A stretch of DNA of 64,000 nt from Nageia nagi (lineage: Eukaryota; Pinophyta): positions 26,536,001-26,600,000 of the forward strand of contig JBITNC010000002.1 of the NCBI GenBank assembly GCA_050084985.1. Reading direction: 5' to 3'. The notes beneath the pieces are model-generated. The model made no database searches and was not told the origin of the DNA. It saw only the letters and a program-made list of their open reading frames with translations. The position numbers and the translations under genes were made by a program. This document shows positions 44,601-56,200 of the stretch, piece after piece. Position 1 is the first letter of the stretch. Each line of letters begins with the position of its first letter.

Positions 44601-47600
44601 TCCGGTGACCCCAACAAACCAAGCAATTACTGCACCATCATAATTTGCCACACTTTGGCCAAGTTATATGCCACCATCATTGAGGGGTACATTTCTCAGA
44701 TAGCAGATGATAGGGGGTTTTGAGCAAGTGGTCAGACATGCTTTTGTAGAGATTGTCGCACCATTGAACATGTTTTTACTCTCAAGGTGGTTATCGAGGA
44801 GGCTAAATTTCGAAAGGCCTTAGTATTTTATTGTTTTGTGAACTTTAGGAAGGCCTTTGACATTGTACTACGTCACAGACTCATGGATAGGCTTTGTCGA
44901 CTAGGAATGTCGAAGATCAGATTAGTAGCCATATTGACCCTTTATGAGACTCTTTCGAGCTGCATTCGTACTTTAGAGGGACTCTCAAACAATATCCTTA
45001 GCACGATTGGGGTGAAGCAGGGCTGCCCTCTCTCATCGACTTTTTTCAGACTCTACATTGATGAGTTAGAGTCCTTCATTCTTGAGACCATCAATTTCGA
45101 GTTAGGTTGCCTCCTTCATGGTAGCCAAATATCCATTCTCATCTTTGCTAATGACATTGTACTGCTTTTACTCTCAGTCGAGGGTCTAGAAGGTTTGATC
45201 AACGCCTTAGAGGTTTTTAGTACTAGATAGGAGCTTGTAGTGAACCTTAGCAAGACTAAGGTGATGGCATTCAATGTGTTGAGGTCCATATTAGATCGGA
45301 CCCAGTTCACCTTTTGTGATAGTATCATTGAGCCACCTCCTTGTATACATACTTGGGAGTTCTCTTTTCAGGTCCCAAGTTCTCTATGAGGGTAGCAACC
45401 CCTCCCAAAGTTCTTCGAGGTTATGCAACAATATCTACCTTAGAGAGATAGTGCATTCAGTTACACTTCCAGGACATTCCATCCAAGCTAGAGCGCTTCC
45501 AATCCTTAGTCATACCTTTAGTTCTCTATGGAGTGGAGGTATGGGGATCCTATCTAGGTTCATCAGAGTGGACCACGATAGAGAGGATCTTGATCTCCAT
45601 TTTGTCACGGGCCATTCGGAGTAAGAGGACAATACCACACCTTATCATACTTGCAAAGTTTGGTTGCAAGCCTCTCCAATTGTGGGCCATGCGTACAATC
45701 CTCTTCCTCCATCGACTTCAGCTCCTAGCTGATTGCGGGGGAGATATGGCTAGACTCCCTGCGAGATATGGAACTAGCCGCTTAAGGTTGTCATCGATGT
45801 TGGTTTGTTGAGATTATTGAGATGCTTCAGAGATTTGGTTTCTCTCCAGATGGATTGCCTTTGCCCTCTGAGGATTCGACCTTAGCAGATTCTACTTCTT
45901 ACTGTACTTCAGCGATCCGAGAAATGGTCTACCTGACCTTCATCCAGACCACTTGGGTTTCTTTGTCCTAGCTGTTGACATCCAAGTTAGATCACTATGC
46001 ATAACACTACCTTCATATTGAGGGAGGACTGATCTCCCCACCTGGTTACATCAACATACATCTCCCTCTTGGATTGAGGATGCCCCTTGAACAATTTCGA
46101 GTAGGTTCTCACTAGTTGAGGATTGAGATCAATCATCACATAGCACGAGATCTATGAGTTTGCTATCGTTGCTCTCTTGAGATCGAAGTTTCAAAACCAT
46201 TTTGTCTTTTGGTGCTCGGTTTACAAGAGATTTGTGGTCGATATCATTGTCTCTTCCGAGATTCAAACAGTTTATTAGGTACATTCCTCAGTTGCCTAGA
46301 TCAACGTTGTTTGGCCTTATACTTCAGAGGAGCTTTTCTTCTTCAGAAGCGCCTACTAGCCCACACCTAACAGCCGATAGAAGATCAATGTATTACATCC
46401 TTCTTTCGAGCCTCCTCATCTGAGAAAGCTTGTAGGAGATGTCAAGATGAGCACTCTCTCTTCCATCGTCGGACCAAGAGACGCATCCAAGGCCTCTAGC
46501 CTACATTGAGGACATGTCAGATCACATCCTTTTTTCCTCCTAGCAGCAGTACCATAGAAACATCCTCTCTAGAGACCAGCGGGATCCCTCCCTAGGATTG
46601 AGAGCACGATTTCGGCTCCCCTTTGGAGAGTGTCAACTAGCAGACTATACTTTTTGTTCCTCCCTTTCTTTAGGGTGTGGACCTTTGTACGGGTGCTTAT
46701 ACCACCCTTTTATGCTTTATGCTTTCTATCGTTGTTGCCTAGTAGGCGCTTTGATGGCTTTGCGAGCATGATTGTACTTTTCAGTCCCATTGACCGCTTG
46801 TGGCCACCTGTGGACATTAATATACTTTCTTTCTTTCTACATCTCTTTCAATCTGTAAGTCTGTAAGATAAAAAAAAAATTCTTGGAAATGCATGAACCA
46901 CTATAGTACTCCTTGGACAAGCGTTGTCCTTGAAGACTCATATCCCTCTGATAACCTTGTGATTTTATTACACTTATTTCGTTTTTTATAATCATTTGAT
47001 TTTATCTGGAAAAAATCTCAACTGGGCATATGTCTGGCAACTTGCATGTCTGAAACATCCTGGAAATGTTTCAGATTTCCTTGACAGGTTCTGAAAACAC
47101 ATTGCTTATTATGAAAGTCAGGATTCGGGTTGTTCTGCATTAGTTTTTAAGTCATGATATCTGTGGTTTTAGAAATCAATGCTGCTGAGTACAGGTTACA
47201 CTTGATCATGAACATTATACCTCTACATCTTGGTCTGCTTGGCATTGTTGTATTGATGTGTCTTAAAGTATAGCTTGTTAATGGAAGATTAAACTCAGAA
47301 CAAGTGCTAGTGAAAATGTATTTATTTTTTTCTTTTTTGAGTTCAATCGTGAGGTAAACTGTTCTAGGAATCCCCTCACGGCCACCAGTAGTGTAAACTT
47401 TTAACATCTCCTCCATCCATCTGGCGGCTATGGATGGAAAATATGATGGTAGCGAAGGTGTAGCCGAAGCGTAGCCAAATTACAAAATGTCGGAACAACC
47501 ATACAGAGATTCGAACTTGAAACCTCCTATAGAAAAGTCAAAGTTGAACCATTGCGCTAGCCTTTTGGGTATTAGTGAAGATGTATTTATATGAAAACTA

Positions 47601-50445
47601 TTTTCTTAGAAAATGTTATGTCTTTTGGAGGATATTTTTGTTTGATAACTATTTATTTTGATAAATTTGCAGTCAGCTGTGAGATGAGTCCATGCAGTGT
47701 TTATTTTTGACTCCATGGTTACTGGAATTCTCTCTCTGTATTTGGTGTTGAACAATTCTTTAGCAGATGCTTCTGATGAGTAATAAAATTCTACTTGTGA
47801 TTAATTTGAGATGATTACAGCTAAATATCCACATAGATATTCCAATATTTATAATGTAAAAAAGTATTCAACTTCGCCAATTACTCAGTGATTTTCTTGT
47901 TAATAACAATTTTTGGTCAGACTTGTCTGTGATTTTGGAAAGAAGTACAAAGATTGTCAATTTATTAAACAATTTACAGAATAAGGCTAGGCTTTTATTT
48001 TTTCCAAATTTTGTTTTGGTTTATGGAAAATTTACTGTTACCATGTAAAACATTGTTAAGACTATCATTGCTACGTTTGATAAAATATACAATGCTTTTA
48101 ATAAATTAATATGATATTAGTATTACTGGGCTACCATTCTTGGTTCAACTCTATGGTCTCAATTCAAAATCCGGTTCTGATCATATCTACATCATTCATA
48201 ACAAATTTCTGTACGGTGAATTTCAAATTGTCACAACTTGATATTAAAGAGACTGTTTTTTTTCTCTGCAAATTTAAACTTTGGATGAGGACTTGTTCCT
48301 CTTCCTATTGATTAGTTTCACTTTATTCTTGTATATGACATAAAAATGTTAAACTAATATCACATTAGATGTTTGGGGGTCATCATTATGTCATTGAGGG
48401 TAATAACTTTCTGAAGCTGATTTGTTTGGGTTGCTTATCATGTTATTGAATACTACAAGTATAAAGTATGAACACCAGTTCAATTTTCATAACACTTCTG
48501 GAATGACTGGCTAGGTTTATACCTATAGCTTTAAGTGTGTTTATGGTTAAATTCAAAGCCAGAGTCCTCTTTTGATGAGCATAGTGTAAAATGTATAATA
48601 ATTAGTGGATCATCTTGGAGACTTGGACATATGATAAGTTATGACAATTGTGCAACTTTCAAAGAATATCTAATTGAAGAAGCAAATATTTCACTTCAAC
48701 ATTGATGTTTTTGTTAGTGTTTAGACATGCAACTCCCTTTTGGATTTGTAAGGCATCATTGTGTAAGCAATTATTGTGAGGCTAGGGTATTATATAAGCA
48801 GGATCTGTTATGTAAGTATGTATGCCTTCTGTAGATTTTTCTTAACAGAATACAGCACAAGAAGCAGGGGGATGTGGGCCTCGTCGTAACTTTCGCTTTT
48901 TGAAAGCGAATTACATCAAGGATTTTACCTTGTTGAGTCAAGAAGAGGATCCACTTGATGTGAATAATGCTTATATTGACATCAATGCTCTTCAAGCTCG
49001 AGAGGAAACAGCAATTAGGTAGCAATCCTTGGCATTATGTACTAGTTTACCATTTATTTTAATGTAGTTGGCAGTAAATTTGCTTGCTGTGTTTTGTTAG
49101 GAGGCTTAGATTATCTAATTGTTTGGAATCCATCCGGAGCTCAGTCTAGTGGTTCTGAACAATTTATTGTGATTTGCAGACAAGCAGAAGCTGAAGCAGA
49201 GCGAATTGGTGTTGGAGTGACTCCAGAAGCTCAGAACATTTTTGATGCTTTGTCGAAAACGTTGGTTTCTGAGTTTCCATTTTTCACTCATATTGCCTTT
49301 TCCATATTTTGATGTTGTAATGTTCTTATTAGTAAAGGGTTTAGGATCATCACTAAAGAAGCTATGGACCATTTTTAGAGAAGAGTTGATGAATGCCAAA
49401 CATAGAATTATTGGTGATGCATAATTATTAATTTTCATTTGAAGAATGTATAGTACCTCATTTAGCAACTCACTCTTGGTATAGTTGTTGGCATCAGTAG
49501 CCAGAAGTAGTAGTTGACCTGCAACTTATCCTTTATAATTCATACCATATGGCAAGAATGATGACAATTCATCTGAATTGCTTGGGCTCACCAAGGTTTG
49601 CCAAAAGGTGTAAACTACTATATTTTCTCATTCTGAGAAGCTTCTATAGTTACATTGCATCTTTCTTAAAGTATCAAAAGTTAAATTCCTCAACCATAAA
49701 AACAATCCATCCTACATTTGGTAAGTTCTGAGTTAATGATTGTTATTTATTAATTATTTGTGAGGGCTAGGTAATGGTGATTTGGAAGCTTATAAATATT
49801 GTTTTAAGGATAGCAAAATAGATTTTATGTATTGCTGACAGGCTTTCACTTTTGATGGTATCAACTAACGAGATGTCCAAGTATAACAAACCATTCTGAT
49901 ATAGGAACTGGAGTTCCATAGAGAATGGTCTGAGATGGATTCTTTACATTTTTAAGTGGATTAGGATTAAGAATGTGCTGAACTGCTTTGAGTAAAACTA
50001 TATATTTCTGATTATCAGTATATTATTGTTTGTATATTTGAACATACAGTTTATGCGTTTAGATAGACATTAGCATGGATATCCTTGAATATTCTTCGTA
50101 ATGTATGTTGCCTCTTCTCTTCAGGCTCCCTGTTCAGTGGGAGAAGACAACAATTGTTGTAATGAAAGAAGTGCGTGTAAGCAGTCCATACCTTCCAGAA
50201 AATGTCACAGGAGGTGCTGCAGCTGCCAATGATAGAGTGAGGAAAGTGGTGAGTATTCTTAGGGTTATAGTTCTTTCTTCCATGATCTTTACCAATGCCC
50301 ACAGAATTGGATATTTTAGTATGTCAATGGCTTTTGCATTTGATTTTGGGTTTAATTTGTTAACCAAGCGGGTTGTTTATCTTCTTTGCTTATTCAGCTA
50401 GAGTTTGAAAGGAAGAGATTGCAAGCTCGTAGCGCTAGCCAGTGA
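41689..50445 (+). CDS. LSM12: LSM12 homologue (LSm domain plus AD domain), five exons, intact
   Basis: Coding exons: 41689-41812, 48859-49018, 49180-49260, 50125-50248, 50398-50445; 537 nt, 178 residues, no stop or frameshift. The N-terminal LSm-like domain starts with [20 protein letters not shown] and continues over the first junction with VVLQEAGG and [15 protein letters not shown] (to about residue 65). The C-terminal AD domain includes [36 protein letters not shown], and [15 protein letters not shown], all strongly conserved in plant LSM12. Family members bind RNA-associated ataxin-2/Pbp1-type partners and affect translation. The role in this plant is inferred. Introns 2-4 are GT-AG (161, 864 and 149 bp; intron 3 has a non-ideal GTTGGT donor). 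Intron 1 is AT-AC. ATG 41689 is the only in-frame start giving the domain. Confidence 0.93.
42840..43330. other. Moderately GC-richer segment of intron 1, unrecognised
   Basis: This part differs in composition from the surrounding AT-rich intron and may be an old insertion. Short open frames (for example 43112-43300) show no domain. Confidence 0.3.
43546..43665. other. Long imperfect fold-back in intron 1
   Basis: Arms 43546-43580 and 43631-43665 are inverted copies of each other over about 32 bp with about five mismatches (for example AAGAGGTATCGAT against ATTGATACCTCTC), and there is further pairing inside. The whole fits a hairpin of about 120 nt, as in a MITE or a small-RNA precursor. 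Confidence 0.55.
43800..46879 (+). mobile_element. 5'-truncated LINE inside LSM12 intron 1
   Basis: Plus-strand remnant of a non-LTR element ending in an A9 tail at 46870-46879. It begins within the endonuclease-RT linker. RT motifs are readable in pieces: NEFLKH and [17 protein letters not shown] (44460-44620), [14 protein letters not shown] (44850), [21 protein letters not shown] (45020), and a degraded catalytic box [11 protein letters not shown] (45140), which has N where the family has D. A Cys/His-like segment, [14 protein letters not shown], is near 46420-46465. Many stops and frameshifts. Same family as 53240-57275. Clade not resolved. Confidence 0.85.
44319..45230 (+). pseudogene. 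Reverse transcriptase core of the intronic LINE
   Basis: Two open pieces, 44319-44723 and 44787-45230, are separated by a stop. They contain the fingers and palm motifs of a LINE RT, with the first catalytic aspartate in KAFDIV, but the YADD/FADD box reads FAND, so one catalytic aspartate is lost. It would not be active. Confidence 0.8.
47308..47590 (-). mobile_element. tRNA-derived SINE with 18-bp target duplication
   Basis: Flanked by TAGTGAAAATGTATTTAT (47308-47325) and TAGTGAAGATGTATTTAT (47573-47590), one mismatch. The body, about 247 bp, is on the minus strand. At its head are an A box, TAGCGCAATGG (47549-47559), and a B box, AGTTCGAATCT (47507-47517), 31 bp apart, as in a tRNA-type RNA polymerase III promoter. 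Its A-rich tail shows as a T-run at 47326-47337. It lies in the first LSM12 intron, antisense to the gene. Confidence 0.85.
47591..48858 (+). other. Rest of LSM12 intron 1, AT-rich, including branch site
   Basis: No gene or transposon recognised. The branch-site candidate TTCTTAAC is at 48839-48846 and the AC acceptor at 48857-48858. Confidence 0.6.
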
Positions 50446-50479
50446 CAGAGCTAGCGTTGCCAGTGACAGAGCTAGCGTT
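50438..50479 (+). repeat. 21-bp tandem duplication across the LSM12 stop codon
   Basis: GCCAGTGACAGAGCTAGCGTT occurs twice in direct succession (50438-50458 and 50459-50479). The first copy holds the final CAG codon and the TGA stop. The coding frame ends in the first copy, so the second is untranslated. Confidence 0.9.
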
Positions 50480-51835
50480 TGGTGCTGATTACCATAGACT
50501 GTCTGACCTCTTGAGTGAAAATATTCAAATCTGGATATTTGAACTAATCAACCTGAAGAAACTTTCACTGGTTTACAATAATTTAACTACAGTCCTACTG
50601 AATATCATGCAGTCTGTAATTGGAAAACATTTTTCTTGCAATATGCTCAGGGAGATCCACGGGAGAGTTCAGCACCTTAAAGTGGTTTCCTGGATTGTAC
50701 TAACAGCTATATGTAAATCAACCTCCATTCTTATCAAGATTTTGAAACCCAATTTCAGTGTTTTATGTACTATTGAGGTTGACATAAATGTATGGATACA
50801 GTTGGTACCAAGTAATTATTCTAATGTCTTACGTGACGTGCTTGGTCAGGTTCCAATTTCATATATTTAATATCCTGCTCAAAATTCCCTCCCAAACATG
50901 CAATTTGATGCAATCCTGCAAGTTGAATGTCTTTTTACATTGTTAACATTATACTACACAAATTGTAATTGATCTATAGGGAGGATTATGAGATGTTTGT
51001 TTGCAAACTTGATTGCATTAGAGAGTACGAAAATGATTTTCTGCCTGTATTTTTTCATTTCCTTGAAATAATTGCTCTTATTTCCACTTCATGTGATGAA
51101 CATTCAAAACAAAAGGAACTTCCTTCTAAGTTGACAGTGAGAGGTGGTTTAAACTGAATTGAATGTGCTGCAAAACGTGACATCTGCCAACAAAATGTCT
51201 TAATATCACAGACATTGATGTGCATCTAGCACTTGAGTTAGAACAAGGTCTGTTGCATATCTTGTCAGATGGTAGAGAATTTGGAAGGCATGCATATTTT
51301 TACCCCTCTTAACTTCAAATTCTTTTCACTGAAGTGAGTTTGAAAAGCCTGAGAATGATAACATCTTTTCATTGATACTTCAAAGGTGGTTTCCTCAATA
51401 ATGTACCTAATTCGATTTTTTTCATTGTCGTAGAATTTGTAACCAGTATATAATTTTCAGTCTTATGTGCGCAACACAAACCCTATCTTTGAAATATTTA
51501 AAATGTTTTAAGAGAGAATGCCATCACTAATTTGCCTTCAATACAGTAGTACTAGAAAGACAAAAATAATTAGTTAACATAACAAATCAAATATCAGTAT
51601 GCGCGTATGTATGGAATGAAAAAATGGAAATCTACGCATGTGGGAGGATTCACATTCCAATGGGTGTTTGTCTCGGTCGGAAGTAGTGTCTAACATGTTA
51701 ATTCTTTGTGGTTCGATAAGGCTCAGCATATCTTATTGCAAAGGGGAAGATTTTTCTTGGTTCTCATCTTTTAAGAGAGTCGAAAGGATTTTTTTTTAAT
51801 ATGATACATGTTGTTGGACGGCTTGCTTAACGCAT
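50480..51835 (+). other. LSM12 3' flank, probable 3' untranslated region and spacer
   Basis: AT-rich. A 142-codon frame (50442-50870) starts over the stop codon duplication; a short part of it reads like a leucine-rich repeat (NLKKLSLVYNNLT at about 50553-50590), but only one repeat is seen. No clear polyadenylation signal can be chosen. Confidence 0.4.
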
Positions 51836-52037
51836 GTAGAGTAACAATGGCAGGTGTTGCAAAAAGATGTTAACATAGCTTTTGATCATATGATTTAACA
51901 TTGTGACACCTAGTTTGTTGAAAGTAGAGTAACAATGGCATGTATTGCAAAAAGATGTTAACATAGCTTTTGATCATATGATTTAACATAGCTTTTGATC
52001 ATATGATTTAACATTGTGACACCTAGTTTGTTGAAAG
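51836..52037. repeat. Nested tandem duplication
   Basis: A unit of 88 bp beginning GTAGAGTAACAATGGCA occurs at 51836-51923 and again from 51924. The second copy contains an extra tandem 25-bp repeat of the AGCTTTTGATCATATG part (51961-51985 and 51986-52010). Confidence 0.85.
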
Positions 52038-53239
52038 CATGTCTATTGTTTAGTGATCTCAATCAAGAGATGAAATAACTTGTCATTGGTAACCAATCCT
52101 TCCTAAAATGGGAGATGAACTTTGTTAGGGATATAAAATTAGGTTAAATGTTGGAATGTGCTTGGATTTGGGTTTTCTTTCTTTCTGATCTATGTTTTGC
52201 ATAGTTAGTAATATATTAGGGATGGAGGATTATGATTACAAACCAAAAATAAATATTTAATCAATTCATTGGTATGAGTTATCTTATTCATATAAAAATT
52301 GTATGAAATTATTTTTTAGAAGATTAGATAAATTAGTACAGTTATCAACTTAAATGCAAATTTATTCGAATTGAAATAATAAACATAATGAAATTTACCA
52401 CATATACATAGAAGGATACAACGATCATACATTGTGAATTGTAATGATTCACTATAAAATGTATTAGTTGATTATTTATATAAATTCGATATTTTTGAAG
52501 AACATGAGGTCATCGGATGACATGAAAGTGTTGTTTTGAATTGTTGAGTGTTGGTTTGTTATGGAGGTTAAGGTTGATTTAATTTAATTGAAAGAATTTT
52601 TTTTTATTGGTATTACTTGTATTGAACAATGATATTGAATGAATGATGGATATCTTTTTAACGTCTTTTCAATTCAATGGTTTGTAGAATTCTTCAAATA
52701 AATATATATCATTCATGTATTAATATTAATAATATTCAATATTTTGTGGTTATACATATAGGATTATTTTACTGTTTTATTTTTTAATTATGATATTATG
52801 ATTTACTAACCGTTTAGTATGTTATTATGGTTTACTAGACATCTACATATGCATGCTCTTTTATCAAATCCACTATATATTTTAGAAATTTTGATATTGC
52901 TTCAATATTATATATTTTATTGTATTGCTTTAAAATGATGTTGGTGTAAGATCTACATAATCCTTCATGGTCTCAAAGAGAGTTCATTTTACTAAGTGTA
53001 TATAGATCTAAAAGCTTTTAAATCGATCAAAATTTTGTATTTTTCAATGTTGAAAAATTTGCTTTTCGTGCCTCTTTATACCAAAGTCTTGCCTGTGCTT
53101 TATTATTGACCTGCATGTTTGGTCCAACTATGCCTTTACCCTTTACAACATACCAAACCAAAACTTCGTTACCCCTAACCCCTAACCTCATCATTTCCAT
53201 TTCTTCACTGATAAAAATGGTTCTACGAGCTATTTGCAA
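52038..53239. other. AT-rich spacer
   Basis: No gene recognised. A minus-strand frame at 53027-53239 has no recognisable domain. Confidence 0.4.
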
Positions 53240-56200
53240 ACTCCAAATTGGTAGAAGTTGTTAGACCTTGAAAACCTAAGTGTAGAATTTGTCAAACATA
53301 GTCCTATAGTTTTGGCAATGCATATTGCTAAAATATTTAACATCTCTTCACATGGGTTCGCTCCCTCTTGGACCTCTAATATCATCCATCCCTTTAAAAG
53401 TTGGCAACCCGCTCAACCTTGGCAACTACAGAACAATTATGATTGGATACACATTAACAAATGTCTTTGCCACAACTCTTGATGAGTTCATATTTAACTT
53501 TGCTGAAACACAATCTTCATGCACCTAGTCATGCTTACTTTTGTAGAAAATATCGTATTGTTGATCACATCCTTGCTTTATGAGTCACCATTGAATAAGC
53601 TTAAGCTAACAAATGAAAGGTTTATTGTCACTTTGTTGACTTTCTTAAAGCCTTTGTAACTGTCCTTAGACATCTCCTATTCTAAAGACTTGAGAACCAA
53701 GGGATCCCTAGAGATGTTATATCCTTTAATTGGTTCTTACCTACATTATTGGTGTAAAACAAGGTTGTCACCTCTTCCCTACTCTATTTGATCTCTATAT
53801 TGAAACACTTGAACAACTAATCTCAAACACCTTAGGACCAAGTATGGGATGTTTCCTGCATGATTCCATGATTTGAATTTTGCTCCTTGTAGACGATGTC
53901 ATTTTTCTATCTCATACAATAGGCTAGTGCTTCAATGAAAAGTTGAAACCTTGAGTACCTTTTTTGATATTCATGGCCTTAAAGTTAATCTTAAAAAGGC
54001 AAAGATCATGTCCTTTAATATGCCAAGAGAAGATGCTTCCAAAACCTAATTGATGTTACAAAGGAAACCTATTAAGGTAGTCACTTCTCACACCTATCAA
54101 GGAGTGCTCTTCACAAATCCTACTATTAGCTTAATTCAAGCCTTCCATAATAGATTGAATAAAGGCTATGCTACAATTGTCACATTTGAGAGAGAATGTT
54201 TTCAACTCTAATTCTAGGATGTTATGGAAAAAATTAAACTCTTTCATGCTCTTGTCTCTTCAACCTTGCTTTATGGATGTAAAGTTTGGGACCTAGCTCA
54301 AGATAGTCTGGTTTGGCTCGTATCAAGAGGGTTTTGGTAGATATGATATTAAGATCCATTCAAGCCAAAAAAATTATTCCTCATTCCATCATTTTGATAG
54401 AATTTGATACATACCCCATGTTGGCTCTTATAGTATTCCATGTCAAGCTTTTGATAAATAGAATCCATCACATGATTTTAGTAACTATGGACTTGAAGAG
54501 ATACCTTCTTTTAGCACTCAAATCCTCAATGCAAATTGTAAGTAAAGGCATTTGATGTTATTGGCACTAATAAGCCAAATCTCTCATGCGATCCATAGGC
54601 CTAAATATCAAGATACTACCTCCATATTAACTCTTAAATTGGGCCTCTACTCTTTCTACCAAAGAGATCAACAAAAGGAAATCTACTCAACCTACATGAA
54701 GATAACATGGATTGAATTGAAAAATATGCTTTTATTGAAGATCTTACATTATCATTAGGTTTACATGAAGCTAAAGAATGATAATATTTCCATCCCTAGT
54801 TACATCAAACTACACATCTCATGGTCTTCATTTCCCCTTTAGCAGATACCTTGAGTATCTTTTCTAATACTCATGGCCTTGGAAGTTAATCTTAAAAATA
54901 CAAATATGGTGTCCCTCAATATGTTAAGAGAATATTATTTCAAAAACCAATTTATGTTCCAAGGGAAACCTATTAAGGTAGTGCTTACACCTATCTAGGT
55001 GTGCTCTTCACAATTCCTACTTTCAGCTTGATCCAAGCCTTCCATAATAGAATGAATAAAGGTTATGCTACAATTGTCACACTTGAGAGATAATGTTTTC
55101 AATTCCATTTCTAATATGTTATGGACATAATTAAAATATTTCATGCTCTTGTCTCTTCAACCTTGCTTTATGGATGCGAAGATTGGGACCTAGCTTGAGA
55201 TACTCTGGTTGGGCCTATATCGAGAGAGTTTTGGTCAATATGATATTAAGATCCATTTGAGCCAAAAGAATTGTTCCTCATTCCATCATTTTGACAAAAT
55301 TTGATACATACCCCATGTTGGCTCTTATAGTATTCCATTTTGTTGAGCTTTTGAATATTATCCATCACATGATTTTAATAAATATGGACTTAAAGAGATA
55401 CCTTCTTTTAGTACTCAAATGCTCAACGTAACTTGAAATTAAATACATTTGATGATGTTGGTACTCATAAGCCACATATCTCATGTGATCCATAGGCCTA
55501 AATATCGAGCAACTACCTGCCTCTTAACTCCTAGACATGGCCTCTACTCCTATTAGTGATATCAACAAAATGATTAGGAACAAAATCTATTGGACCTACC
55601 TGAAGATAAAATGGATTGAATTGAAATATCTTCTTGCACTAAAGATCTTGTATTATCTTTAGGTTTACATGAAACTAGAGAATGGTACTATTGCCATCCT
55701 TAATTACATCAAACTACACATATCTCATGGTCTTCATTTCCCCTTTGGCCAAATAACTTGAGTATCTTTTTTGATACTCATGGCCTTGAAATTAATCTTA
55801 AAAATTTAAATACGATGTCCTTCAATATGTAAAGATAATATTCTTCCAAAACCCAATTGATGTTCCAAGGGAAACCTATTAAGATAGTCATTTCTTACAC
55901 CTATCTAGGTGTACTCTTCATGAGTCCTACTTTTAGCTTGATCCAAGCCTCACATAATAGATTGAATAAAGGCTATACTAAAAATGTCACAATTGAGAGA
56001 TAATATTTTCAAATTCAATTTCAGGATGCTATGAAAATAATTAAACTCTTTCATGCTTTCATCTCTTCGACCTTTATGGATGTGAAGTTTGGGACCTAGC
56101 TTGAGACACTTGGGTTGGGCCTATATTGAGAGGGCTTGGTTAATATGATATTAAGATCCATTTGAGCTAAAATAATTATTTCTCATTCCATCATTTTGAT

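Larger units (their letters stand above)
41813..48858 (+). other. LSM12 intron 1, U12-type AT-AC, 7046 bp
   Basis: The donor side reads ATATCCTTTT, the consensus of U12-type AT-AC introns. Near the end TTCTTAAC matches the U12 branch site, and the intron ends in AC 13 nt after the presumed branch adenosine. Joining C of exon 1 with AA of exon 2 restores CAA (Q) and the family sequence VVLQE. GT-AG choices nearby give a stop or a wrong frame. The intron holds a 5'-truncated LINE, a SINE and a long fold-back. Confidence 0.85.

Noticed and set aside
47049-47075. Perfect 10-bp hairpin TCTGAAACAT/ATGTTTCAGA in intron 1
   Set aside because: Single short palindrome without neighbours or context; chance cannot be excluded.
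41826-48855. GT-AG reading of LSM12 intron 1 (donor GTATGA at 41826, acceptors AG at 48848 or 48855)
   Set aside because: The first acceptor creates an immediate stop and the second breaks the frame. Both lose the conserved junction.
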